A stretch of 64,000 bases of DNA from Ctena decussata (lineage: Eukaryota > Mollusca > Bivalvia > Lucinida > Lucinidae). Location of the stretch: NCBI GenBank assembly GCA_963989385.1, contig OZ022506.1, positions 11,613,841 to 11,677,840 of the forward strand. Direction: 5' to 3'. The notes beneath the pieces were generated by a model that was not told the DNA's origin, did no database searches, and saw nothing but the letters and a program-made list of their open reading frames with translations. Positions 54,962 to 64,000 of the stretch are shown here, piece after piece; position 1 is the first letter of the stretch, and every line of letters begins with the position of its first letter. Both the position numbers and the translations under genes were made by a program.

Positions 54962-55132
54962 CTGTGCACCGTTGATGAGGGCTGTCTCAAACACCTCCAG
55001 CAACAGGTCAAGGTCAAGTGTTGATTTCACAACCCTGGCTTTACACTCATAAAACTGTGCCGAGGTTTTGGCAAGTGGAATATTTCTGTAGATCTCATCC
55101 AACCAAGGAAGGATATCTTTAACAGGACAACC
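54962..55132 (-). CDS. CKAP2-like gene, internal exon d
   Basis: The acceptor is GTCAATTCCAG and the donor GCACAG|GTATTT. It is 57 codons, phase 0 to 0. It encodes GCPVKDILPWLDEIYRNIP and ends in FETALINGAQ, the most diagnostic part of the CKAP2 C-terminal domain. The family continues after GAQ, so this is not the last exon. Confidence 0.8.
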
Positions 55133-58100
55133 CTGGAATTGACGCCACATAAAAATATGAATATGAAAGTTATCTTTTAGCTACAAATCATCTAGACAAC
55201 ATTTTCTACTATGACAGTCTAACTTTACTCTAACAATCTAATATGATGCCCAACCCATCCCCAAAATTTTTATTCATAGGCTCTAAAAGCCTAGCTAGTT
55301 ATATAAATCGTAAGATGTAAAGACTATTATTAACACATCATTTGATAGAATCTTACAATTTTGTTTGTTAGAGCCCTTTCCTTCAATAAAAAGGTAAAAT
55401 GAAATTCCATATTAATCCTAAGCCCCCCACCCCGCCCCACCCTCTCTAATCAATGCCCCCTGCCTATTTTTCCAAAAATAATATTGTTTAAACTTGCATG
55501 AAATCCTGTTTGCTTCTCTGGATGAGGTAGTTCTTTTAAATGGGGTCTACTCTTAAAGGAAAGGTTTTGCTCCTACAGGAGCAAATTCTTTCCTTTAAGT
55601 ACTCTTAAAGGAAAGATTTTGCTCCTACAGGAGCAAATTCTTTCCTTTAAGAGTTGACCCCTACTGAGAAGGGAGGCAGAACTAGTTGAGTTGCTCCCTC
55701 TGAAAGTATACCCATCACCTTTATATTGCTTATTAGAGATATTTTAGCAGTGGCTGAGTTACTACCTTCAAAGCTCTAAATAATGTCCCCCTTTTGCAAA
55801 ATGCAACACCCTCTAGTTGTTTAATAGGATTAGTAAAGTAACTGAAAGATCATCAATTATATGGGGAGCTGACAAGCCTTTTTGCGAACAAATTTAACTT
55901 CTAAATCCTTCACTGATGTTGAAAACCAGAATTCAACAGCAGGCAGGCAATGTCTCAGCTGTATGCACGTTGTCATTTGGAACAGAGAAACCAGTCTTAC
56001 AGCTAGATTTCACAAGACCGATTCAATGATAATTCACCGGTTCAGTTGGTTGGTTGGTTGATTTGATGCTTAACGTCCACGGTAAACAACTAAGGTCATG
56101 TCGGGACGGTCAGTTAACCTAACCACACTATTCCTGGGCAGGCTTAGACCTCCTAAGCAGTTAACCAGTACTAAGTGCACATACTTTCGCCAGTAACTGA
56201 CAACTGCCCTTCTTGGATCAGCGGAAGGAGAAACGAAAGTATGTGGCCAGACCGGGATTCGAACCCAGGACCTCTGACTTACGAGTCAGGTGCCCTACCG
56301 ATTGCGCTACCCGGCCCGGCCCACCGGTTCAGAATTTTATGAGTAAAATCTGTTTCATATAGCCATATTTTGTGAGAAATACTCCATTCTCGGTGTCAGA
56401 GAAATTAAGGTATCATCCATTATCAAATTGCATTTTTGCTGAGATATCTCTTCCCATCTGAGAGTCTTTGTTAAGATTTTTCAGCATGATTCACAGCAAT
56501 CTGAAAATCTCACCTAAAATGATCCCTGCTGATTTACAAATGTGGGGTAATTTAGGAAGGGGAAAACCCTTCTGAAGGCCAAATAAATATCAGCCCGGAC
56601 ACTACAACATCAGCGTAGTGGCATGTGGGCTCAGTGAAGACTCAGATCAGTCTAGGCATGAGCCCAGTCTGACCAGAGTCATTGCTTTGCACTTAAAGGC
56701 TACCTCCATGCCAACAGCAAAGACTCAGATCAGACTGGGCAGATGCCCAGGCTGATCTGAGTCTTCACTGGGCCCACATGCAACTATGCTGATATTGTAG
56801 TGTTGCGGCTGATATGGTTCATGGAACAGGCATGGAAGTGTGCCTATATCAACTAGATACAAATCAAAGAAGTAATATGTCTTCCCCCAACCCCCCCCCC
56901 CCCCACCCCTCTTTAATGAAGGGACAAAATTCAAAGGCATGAGATTATACTATGGAAAATTCAAAGGTGTAGGGAGAGTTCTTACAGCTTCAAAGAGAAT
57001 CATACACTCCTCCAACATGGTAGAAAGTTTCTCCTGGGCCTTCAGAGCATCTTCCTCTAACTGTATAACATCCATCTGGAATAATAAGAGGCACTGACAG
57101 TTATCTTGATAAGAGAGGCACTGACAGTTATCTTGATAAGACATGTACTTTATGGCAATTCTGGGATAGTTTTTCTTAAAAAGAATATGTTGTGTCCACT
57201 AAATGGAACTGCCTCACTGAGCAAATCTTAGCAAAAAATTCTACTGAGATCTTACAAGGCACATTTTAGGAATAATAATATATAATGTATGATAAATCTA
57301 CAATATGCAGAAAGAAAGTTGCTGTACTGATATTGGGTTTTATGAGACAGCAGTTCTAATGAGGGGTCACAACATATGAGCCGTGACACAACAAAATCGA
57401 CAAAGTGGCAGGTGCGCCAAGGGGAAGCTCAGATCAGCCTGGGCCACTGCCCAGTCTGATCAGAGTCCACCCTGTTGGCATAGCTACCCTCAGCTACCCT
57501 TTAAGCACACAGCCATGACACTGATCAGACTTGGCAGATGCCCAGGCTAGTCTGAGTCTTAGCTGGGTGCACATTGTTGGTTTTGTCATGTCACGGCTCA
57601 TATGTTTTATGCAGAATTACAGAAATTATCTAAGAATCATTCTCATATATACTACTCTCACAGATGACAACACAAAAGTAAAGTACATGTATATGAATAT
57701 CATGCAAGGCAGTGCAGAGCTCCAGATAAGAAGGGGTATTGAGGATAATTCAAAGATTTTTTTTTTCTCAATGACAACCTATGTCGTGATCCCTCATTAG
57801 AGCCGTCTCGGCAAGACAGTTCTAATGAGGGGTCACAACATATGTTTTTATGGAAAATTATCCATAAATTATCCCTGCTGACCCCTTCTTATCTGGAGCA
57901 CTGGCAGTGTCTCGCAAACTAGCAGATTGTCACAAAACAGAACCAGAATTTTCAACAAAGTTTACACCACCTCAATGGGTCGAACCCTGATGGCTCTTTA
58001 ACCCTGCTTGACTACAACTCTATCCTGGGTCTCTAGAGGTCATTTTTTATAGAAACTAACCCTGGATGGCTAGAACTACCCTTGAAAGGAACTTATTTTC

Positions 58101-60809
58101 TTGGTCTCAAGCTGGTTTGAGCCAATGGAGTTCCATTGTACTGTCAATGGAAAAGAAATACCTATAGCTTGCTTCTGTCAGTAACAGACTCGACAACAAG
58201 AGGGTAACAAAATTAGCCTGGTGCTTTTGTTGTGGGTATCATTTACCATTTTTGACTATCAATAATTCAAATTGCTGATACCAAAAAAAAAAAAAAAAAA
58301 AATAGGATGAATATATGATATCCTGATATATGGGTACCTAGAATTTAAGTTATTATTCCAATCCAGCAAAATGCTGCAAGAAATCTTGAGACAAAATAAG
58401 GATTCTGTGGGAAAACTTGTCAAACCAAAATGGGCCTTGTCATAGGGTTAAAGCAGAATGTTCTGCGGAAGTTTACGCTGGTGATGCCAGCATATAAACT
58501 ATGTTGAATTCTGCCACTCCCTGGTGAGACAATTACCTGCTCTGTAAGCTCTTCCACACTAAGGGAAGACTTGGTCTGGGGATCATGTGACTTCTCCTGA
58601 TCCAGTTCAGCATGAAAGCACATCAGATGACGGAACTTGCTGGGGGTCCTGCCTTTGGACTTCAACCAGTCATTTAGCTGATCACTGAGTAAGAAATGTT
58701 GAAACATCTTAGTCATATGACAAGAGCTTTAACTACATGATGTCGCATCTGAGAGTGAGCCGCACATTAAAATCATTAATCAACCAATTGACTCGAAACT
58801 TTATGCGTTGATGTCCATAAAAAGGTTGCGTTTTCAAGTGTCAAAATTGTGATGTTTGACTGCAAAATTTGCTAGTAAAATGCAATTTTAGAGTCATATG
58901 ATCAACAGAATCTTGTATTCCTGTTCCTGTATTACTGAATTTGTCAAACCAGTTGGGGAAAACTGATAAGATGCTCGGCATAGCCTCGCATCTTATCTTT
59001 TTCCCCAGCTCGTTTAATGAATTCAATAATACAGGAGCACTCATATAAGAGCCTCTATTTATGACAATGAAAGTCATATAATTACGAATTTATGGCATTA
59101 CAATAAAAACTTTTACTATATGACTGATGGAGTAAGAAGTGTTGTACAAAGGGTATTTAATAAAATCATATGATCACACATAACATATCCAACAGTTACA
59201 TCATGAAACATTACGACACTGTTCCTGACATTGTTTTGCTTTCAGTTGAAGAAATTGTCAGTTTTCTGTAACTCCAAATAAAATATAAAGGACGTAGATC
59301 ACCTGGGCTGGATTGTTCAAAGTATCGTTAGCTCAATGAATGTGTTAAACAAAGATTCTTTAAGCCTCCCAATACACATTAAATAATGAGCTTATAATTT
59401 TTTCCTTAAATAAAATGGCTGAACTATTATGTGCAATACTGGTAATTTTGAAAATATACTGTGTTGTGAAGTGTAACAACTCCTTTAGTTTGGATCAATT
59501 GGGTCGTTAGTTAATGAGACATTAAAATTTCAACGTTAGTACCTCAAATACGCTAATATTTTTGTTGTAAAATGTGAGAAGCTTTTGCAATATTTTTAGT
59601 TGAAAAATGTGAGTAGCTTTTGCATTGCAAAAGTTTCTCACATTTTTTTCAACAAAAAATATCAGGGTATTTGGTTAATGGTTATAGAGCCATAAAACAC
59701 TTCATGAGTTGACCTCTTAATGAGTTTGTTAGGCTAACGATGATTTGAACAACTGGGCCCTCATCAACAGACATTCCATATGAAATTTATGAGCTGGACA
59801 GTTGTGTGCGATTCTCTATTAGCAAACTGTTATTGTCCCTCCAAAGAAAACAGAGCAAATTCATTCTTTTAAGAGTTTGCCTCCACTGAGAAGGGAGGCA
59901 AAACTGAAAATAAAACAACTGCTTCCCTGAAAATGTATTCCTCCACTTAATGTCCCAAAAGCTGTCAGATAAACATTGTTTGGGATATACACTGCAGTTT
60001 AATAGCAAAAGTTTGAAATATGAGCTGCGACATGACAAAAACCAACAAAGTGACATATGCCCCCATGAAAGACTCAGATCAGCCTGGGCATCCACCCAGT
60101 CTAATCAGCCTTTGATGTGCGCTTCAAAGGTAGCTAAGGGTCTAAATTACCTCCATACCGACAGCAAAGATTCTGATCAGACTTGGTAGATGCCCAGGCT
60201 GATCTGAGTCTTTGCAGTATGCACATGCCACTTTGTTGGTTTTGTTGTGCTGCAGCTCAATTATCATACCTCATTTCAGCAGGTTTTACTGGTGTTTTTC
60301 TGAGCTTTGGTCCATTGGTATCTAAACTCTCCTCAGGGGAAATAAATCTAACACTCCTGGCTGTCCCTGGCGTTACCATAGCAACAGGAATATTCTTCTT
60401 AGTAAAATTTGTTGACAAGAAAACATCATCATTACTGTTGGTATTACTATTTAATTTGGGATCACACTGTTCAGTTTCGTTATCCCCGCAGCTTTCAATT
60501 GAGGGGATACAGGACTTCCTCTTTAGAATTCCTGCTGGTTTTTTGGGTGGGGCATGCCCAACTTCTGAATACCGTCTTTTCAGTCCACCCTTCACAGAAA
60601 TCACACACTTAGTATCTTTCTTAGGTTTCACTGTATTAGCTTTGTTATTGTCAGTCTTTTTTGCATCCAAACTAGATGCTTTCCCTGCTGTGCTCACTGA
60701 AGGCCTATGCAGGTAGTCAAATAGTCTTGATTTCACAGTTTTGAATTTCTTCGGGTCCCGGGTTGTAGTAGAACACTCTTCTGTATTGTTGCATGTATCA
60801 TTGACCTCA
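54962..60809 (-). CDS. CKAP2-like gene (C-terminal domain), partial
   Basis: Four in-phase exons on the - strand (60809-60270, 58684-58537, 57075-56986, 55132-54962) encode about 316 residues. The first exon is basic and disordered (KSRLFDYLHRPS, TPGTARSVRF). The next has DQLNDWLKSKGRTPSKFRHL, and the third is a short helix. The fourth has GCPVKDIL, then IPLAKTSAQFYEC, and ends in ETALINGAQ. The order WL-x-x-KG, GCP-x-x-DIL, IP-x-AK, and GAQ matches what I know of the CKAP2/CKAP2L C-terminal domain of spindle-associated proteins. By inference it acts on mitotic microtubules. The 5' exons lie outside the window. The exon after GAQ was not found and may fall in 48.9-54.9 kb, which includes the N gap. 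Confidence 0.72.
55500..55740. mobile_element. Family I MITE with duplicated palindromic core
   Basis: The 52-bp foldback ACTCTTAAAGGAAAGRTTTT...TTTCCTTTAAG occurs twice in tandem (55549-55600, 55601-55652). Flanks match 13065-13320. Confidence 0.85.
56047..56323 (-). mobile_element. tRNA-derived MetaSINE, copy 2
   Basis: It aligns along its length with 31909-32179 in reverse. The target duplication is CACCGGTTCAG on each side (about 56036 and 56322). Box B is intact (GGGTTCGAATCCC). Confidence 0.9.
56591..56811. mobile_element. Family B-related MITE with different arms
   Basis: The outer arms are CAGCCCGGACACTACAACAT and ATTGTAGTGTTGCGGCTG, unlike the usual CGACACGACAAAACC. The inner part (GACTCAGATCAGACTGGGCA) is family B. 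It is a distinct subfamily. Confidence 0.8.
56875..56915. repeat. Poly-C tract
   Basis: CCCCCAACCCCCCCCCCCCC, in the intron between exons c and d. Confidence 0.8.
56986..57075 (-). CDS. CKAP2-like gene, internal exon c
   Basis: The acceptor is ATTATTCCAG and the donor GAAGCT|GTAAGA. It is exactly 30 codons, phase 0 to 0. It encodes a predicted amphipathic helix (VIQLEEDALKAQEKL, ECMILFEA). A 23-bp direct duplication sits upstream in the intron (57083-57140). Confidence 0.75.
57083..57140. repeat. 23-bp direct duplication upstream of exon c
   Basis: AGAGGCACTGACAGTTATCT plus TGATA occurs twice (57088, 57114). Confidence 0.75.
57344..57640. mobile_element. Family L fragment holding a family B MITE
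   Basis: CAGTTCTAATGAGGGGTCAC at 57353 and TATGTTTTATGCAGAATTAC at 57601 are adjacent parts of family L. The B element 57377-57600 separates them with TA on each side. This gives the empty-site proof for B. Confidence 0.85.
57377..57600. mobile_element. Family B MITE inside family L
   Basis: TGAGCCGTGACACAACAAAA to TTTTGTCATGTCACGGCTCA, flanked by TA. Confidence 0.88.
57716..57905. mobile_element. Family L MITE
   Basis: AGAGCTCCAGATAAGAAGGG to CCCCTTCTTATCTGGAGCAC, with central arm GATCCCTCATTAGAGCCGTC. Confidence 0.87.
57910..58530. other. Intron, nothing recognised
   Basis: A run of 19 A (58284-58302) is the only marked feature. Confidence 0.5.
58537..58684 (-). CDS. CKAP2-like gene, internal exon b
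   Basis: The acceptor is TTTCTTACTCAG|T and the donor GAGCAG|GTAATT. It is 148 nt, phase 2 in and phase 0 out. It encodes SDQLNDWLKSKGRTPSKF, a basic WL-x-x-KG motif, followed by an acidic linker ending EELTEQ. Confidence 0.8.
58740..59300. other. Intron, with a small inverted repeat
   Basis: 58900-59040 has a foldback of TTGTATTCCTGTTCCTG and AACTGATAAGATGCTCGGCA with its complement. It may be a decayed MITE. The rest is not recognised. Confidence 0.5.
59313..59763. mobile_element. Family J MITE, long inverted copy
   Basis: GATTGTTCAAAGTATCGTTA to GTTAGGCTAACGATGATTTG, ending AACAACTGGGCCC. The hairpin arms AATGTGAGAAGCTTTTGCA are duplicated compared with 11697-11932. Confidence 0.8.
59850..59955. 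mobile_element. Family I MITE fragment
   Basis: TTTTAAGAGTTTGCCTCCAC and GAGAAGGGAGGCAAAACTG match 55640-55690. Confidence 0.65.
60021..60259. mobile_element. Family B MITE touching a splice donor
   Basis: TGAGCTGCGACATGACAAAA to TTTTGTTGTGCTGCAGCTCA. Its end is 8 bases beyond the GT donor of exon a of the CKAP2-like gene. Confidence 0.87.
60270..60809 (-). CDS. CKAP2-like gene, internal exon a
   Basis: The acceptor is TAATTTCAG|T and the donor ATGAG|GTATGA. It is 540 nt, enters completing one codon and leaves phase 2. It encodes a basic, Ser/Thr/Lys/Pro-rich segment with SRLFDYL, GLKRRYSEVG, TPGTARSVRFISPEE and TPVKPAEM. The element end at 60832 is about 20 bases upstream of its 5' edge, and a MITE ends 10 bases beyond its donor. 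Confidence 0.78.
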
Positions 60810-61047
60810 CTGAAATTATATATTAAACTAAACAATCACTAAAGGTGATGAATGCCCCCGCCATATGCCTCACTAGATGAGTAATGTATTAAGAGGTATT
60901 TGTTTGAAATTATATCAAAATCTGTCAATAATCAAGGTGCTCGAGGGATGACAAATTTTTTTCTAAAAAAAAAAGCATTTATGACCTTGACCTTGACTCG
61001 ACAACCCTGAAAGGTGAACTTGTCTAAGATATTGTCATACTTAATAA

Positions 61048-61224
61048 TTGTGTGAGTGAGTGAGTGAACTCAGGTTTAACGTCCCACCAACAACGAGGTC
61101 ATATAGAGACGGGACCTCGGTTTAAAGTATCATCCGAAAGACCGGAGAAGCGGGGGATCGATCTTGTGACCCCTGGATTGGTAGTCCGGAGTGTTATCCA
61201 CTACACTACAGCCACTTCTAAATA
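61048..61224 (-). mobile_element. tRNA-derived SINE with Meta-type core, copy 2
   Basis: The reverse of 13751-13915: GTGAGTGAGTGAGTGAACTC, GTTTAACGTCCCACCAACAA, CGGGGGATCGATC, and a tRNA-like head at the right end. Confidence 0.83.
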
Positions 61225-62176
61225 ATTGAGTGAAGTTATATCAAAATCAGTTCATAAATAAGAGTACTATAACCTTGACAAAGTTTTACATGTACCTATA
61301 ATAGCATCTGTGACCTTGACCTTGGACCCACAATGCTGAAACGTAAATTTGTCCTAAATATTTGTGTAAAGTTATGTCAAAATCATTCCAGAGGGATGAC
61401 AACGTATTTTCTAAAAAAAGCAACCGTGACTTGACCTTGACCCTAAAATTCTGGATCGCGAAATTTTCCAAGATATTGTCACACTAAACATTTGGGTGAC
61501 GTTACATCAAAATCTGTCAATAAAGGAAGGGGCTAGAGGGATGATAAAGATTTTTCTAAAAATAGCGACTGCGACCTTGACCTTGAACCTGCAGTGCTGA
61601 AATGGTAATTTATTCAAGATATTGTCATACTTAACATATGTGTGAAGTTATATCAAAGTCGATCCATAAATGAAAGAGCGATGCCCAAGTTTTTCGGAAA
61701 ATAGCAACTGTGACCTTGACCTTGATTCTTCCAACCTGAAACCCAAACTTGTTCGAGGTATTGTCATACTCAATACAGATGTGACCTTATATCAATATCA
61801 GTTCATAAATGCGGCCGCTAGAGCCACAACAAAAGGTGAGCTTGTATATAAGCCACTGAAATATGGTCAAAATATGTATGTCATTCAAGGGGACATAATT
61901 CTGCTATAAAGACCTGAATCAAAGTTCTGTTTCCTTTATGCACATGTTCAATGCATGTCTGAACTGTGCTGCAAGTTTAACTCCCTGCATCAAAAACTGT
62001 AGGAGGAGTTGCGGAGACTAAAACAGTACTACAAGTGTAAAATATGGCCAAAATATGTATGTTATTCAAGGGGACATAATTCTGCAATTAAGACCTGAAT
62101 CAAAGTTCTGTTTCCTTTATGCACATGTTCAATGCATGTCTGAACTGTGTTGCAAGTTTCAACTACCTGCATCAAA

Positions 62177-62930
62177 TAATGATAAAAGATTAGATCCTTT
62201 AAGAGCAAAGAAAACATTCATAAGTAAGAAGTTGGGCCATACCGCGGTTTCGGCTATTCAAGCCTCATCAGTGACCCTTTAAATCTGGCACAAGGAGCCA
62301 GAGGAAAAAACAGTAAATTTGCAGGTTTAACATGGCAGTCGTCTCAAAGACTGATATAAGTCGAAAAATACCAAAATATTTCAAATTTGTTTAGAAAATG
62401 AATCTAAACGTATGATCATTTCTGACTTCTCAGAATATATTCCATGATCTCAAAGGACCAAAAGGAAAATATAATCTGCACTATAGATGAGTGCGGGGAG
62501 ACTTTTTACGGCCGCCACACGGCACAACATCCAGCTGCAGTGATAGTAAATAATGATAAAAGATTAGATCCTTTAAGAGCAAAGAAAACATTCATAAGTA
62601 AGAAGTTGGGCCATACTGCGGTTTCGGCTATTCAAGCCTCATCAGTGACCCTTTAAATCTGGCACAAGGAGCCAGAGGAAAAAACAGTAAATTTGCAGGT
62701 TTAACATGGCAGTCGTCTCAAAGACTGATATAAGTCGAAAAATACCAAAATATTTCAAATTTGTTTAGAAAATGAATCTAAACGTATGATCATTTCTGAC
62801 TTCTCAGAATATATTCCATGATCTCAAAGGACCAAAAGGAAAATATAATCTGCACTATAGATGAGTGCGGGGAGACTTTTTACGGCCGCCACACGGCACA
62901 ACATCCAGCTGCAGTGATAGTAAATAATGA
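62177..62930. repeat. Two near-identical 374-bp direct repeats
   Basis: 62177-62550 and 62551-62924 differ at about one base (ATACCGCGG versus ATACTGCGG). They contain GGTTTCGGCTATTCAAGCCT and ACGGCCGCCACACGGCAC. Confidence 0.9.
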
Positions 62931-63299
62931 TAATACTGTAGAAGGAGTTGCAGAGACACAAACAGTACTACAAGTGTGAAATATGGTCAAAATATGTATG
63001 TTATTCAAGGGGACATAATTCTGCAATAAAGACCTGAATCAAAGTTCTGTTTCCTTTATGCAGATGTTCAATGCATGTCTGAACTGTGTTGCAAGTTTCA
63101 ACTCCCTGCATCAAATATTGTAGGAGGAGTTGCAGAGACAAAAACAGTACTACAAAGAGTGACGGACGGACGTATGCACGGGCGGACAAGGGCAAAACTA
63201 TATGCCCCTCCCCACTTCATGGCAGGGGCATAAAAAACTATAGAGGCATAGAAAGGGGCTTACTATTTGACATGCACAATCAATGCAAGGTTCAAAATT

Positions 63300-63660
63300 A
63301 ACAGTAGCAAGTAGCAAAGGGGGGGGGGGGGTGCTATAACTCTTCATAATGTTTATTTAGGGTCACTTTGGTCATGATTTCATACCAGTTCAGGAGCTAA
63401 TGTTATAATTGACATTATAAGTCTTACTGTGACCTTGAAACAAAGGTCAAGGTCACCAAAATTTAATCAACAGTTTGCACTTTCTTAACGGTGATCCCAT
63501 GTTAGTTTGGTAAGAACTCATCCATTGTTCCAGAGATATGGTAGAATATATTGAATTCAAAGTACCAAAATTAATGAAAATTGACAATGTCTCTAACAGA
63601 AATTCTGCAGACAAAAGATTTTACTCTAAAAGGTAGAATTTGAGAAAAGATGTTACCAAA
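63300..63660. repeat. Satellite-like unit with GGTCAAGGTCA
   Basis: CTGTGACCTTGAAACAAAGG is followed by TCAAGGTCACC. It resembles a monomer of the same general class as element 8. Thirteen G are at 63319-63331. Confidence 0.5.
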
Positions 63661-63677
63661 GACATATCATCAACTTA

Positions 63678-63946
63678 TTAATGAAGGTATTTATGAATGT
63701 CATTAAATTTGAAGGAGAAATATAGCTTATAATATGACTCCTCTGGTGCATACTGATTTACCCCACCCACTTTAACAACCCCATTTTTCCAAAAGTAGCG
63801 CTTACAGAGCTTAACCACTTTTGATTCAGTATAGTGGATACTATGGCTAATCATCAGCTTTGCTCTTGGGCAGAAAAAGGGCCTTTTAGGCCCCCCCCCC
63901 TTTGCCACCTTAAAATCTCATTTGCCACCTGAAGAACTAGAAATGT
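63678..63946. other. No gene seen
   Basis: A short - strand ORF has no recognised similarity. A poly-C stretch is at 63891-63901. Confidence 0.4.
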
Positions 63947-64000
63947 GTCCACAGTACACGGTGCACACCCAGTTCATGTGTCGCAGAATGTGGCATCTGA
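63947..64000 (+). repeat. Head of another satellite element, running off the window
   Basis: CTAGAAATGTGTCCACAG resembles the head at 53266 (CTAGAAAATTGTGTCTGTAA), so a new element probably starts here. Confidence 0.4.

Larger units (their letters stand above)
60832..63230 (-). repeat. Satellite element 8 (ATGCCCCTGCCAT head), - strand
   Basis: On the - strand the head is TTATGCCCCTGCCATGAAGT (right end), then CGTCCGTCCGTC. Diverged units with GTGACCTTGACCTTG every 138-141 bases lie at 60980-61740. The subterminal ATGGCGGGGGCAT is the inverse of the head. The end hairpin is ATCACCTTTAGTGAT with TTGT at 60832. A SINE sits inside at 61048-61224. Confidence 0.8.

Overview
The window is eukaryotic nuclear DNA from an AT-rich, heavily transposon-loaded genome, most likely a bivalve mollusc. 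The basis is two intron-rich genes with consensus GT/AG splice sites, tRNA-derived SINEs that carry the GACGTTAAA-type central motif of the MetaSINE group, many palindromic MITEs, several LINE tails, and numerous elements with CCGTCCGTC microsatellites and internal tandem repeats. Species cannot be named from sequence alone. There is a 200-N assembly gap at 53682-53881.

Two protein-coding genes are supported, arranged tail to tail. On the + strand, 30265-48684 encodes an F-box/leucine-rich-repeat protein in six coding exons whose phases all agree (1890 nt, 629 residues). The last exon (48595-48684) is too short to show up as a long ORF; it was found by following the LRR pattern and an AAG|GTAACA donor at the end of exon 5. 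On the - strand, 60809-54962 holds four in-phase internal exons of a gene with a CKAP2-like (cytoskeleton-associated protein 2) C-terminal domain. Its first exons lie beyond the right edge, and its last exon was not found.

Layout. 1-5000: a roughly 2.1-kb tandem duplication made of degenerate repeats, in which each copy gained different MITEs. 6237-7175: 3' end of a LINE. 7440-14500: MITEs and SINEs. 14540-17400: three fragments of a second LINE type. 18761-25272 and 25582-27683: large elements made of 168-, 145- and about 450-bp tandem units. 29874-48684: the F-box gene, with introns full of MITEs, a mariner fragment, and a four-layer nest of transposons at 38849-43126. 44399-46984: another satellite-bearing element. 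49158-53146: MITEs. 54962-60809: the CKAP2-like exons. 60832-63230: a further satellite-bearing element on the - strand.

The most notable pattern is that at least seven sequence-unrelated repeat families share one architecture: a 5' hairpin, a CCGTCCGTC tract, tandem monomers, a subterminal inverted copy of the 5' end, and a 3' hairpin followed by TCTTGT or a close variant. This resembles non-autonomous Helentron/HINE elements. Their monomers are rich in TCAAGGTCA and in direct repeats of RGGTCA, the nuclear-receptor half-site.
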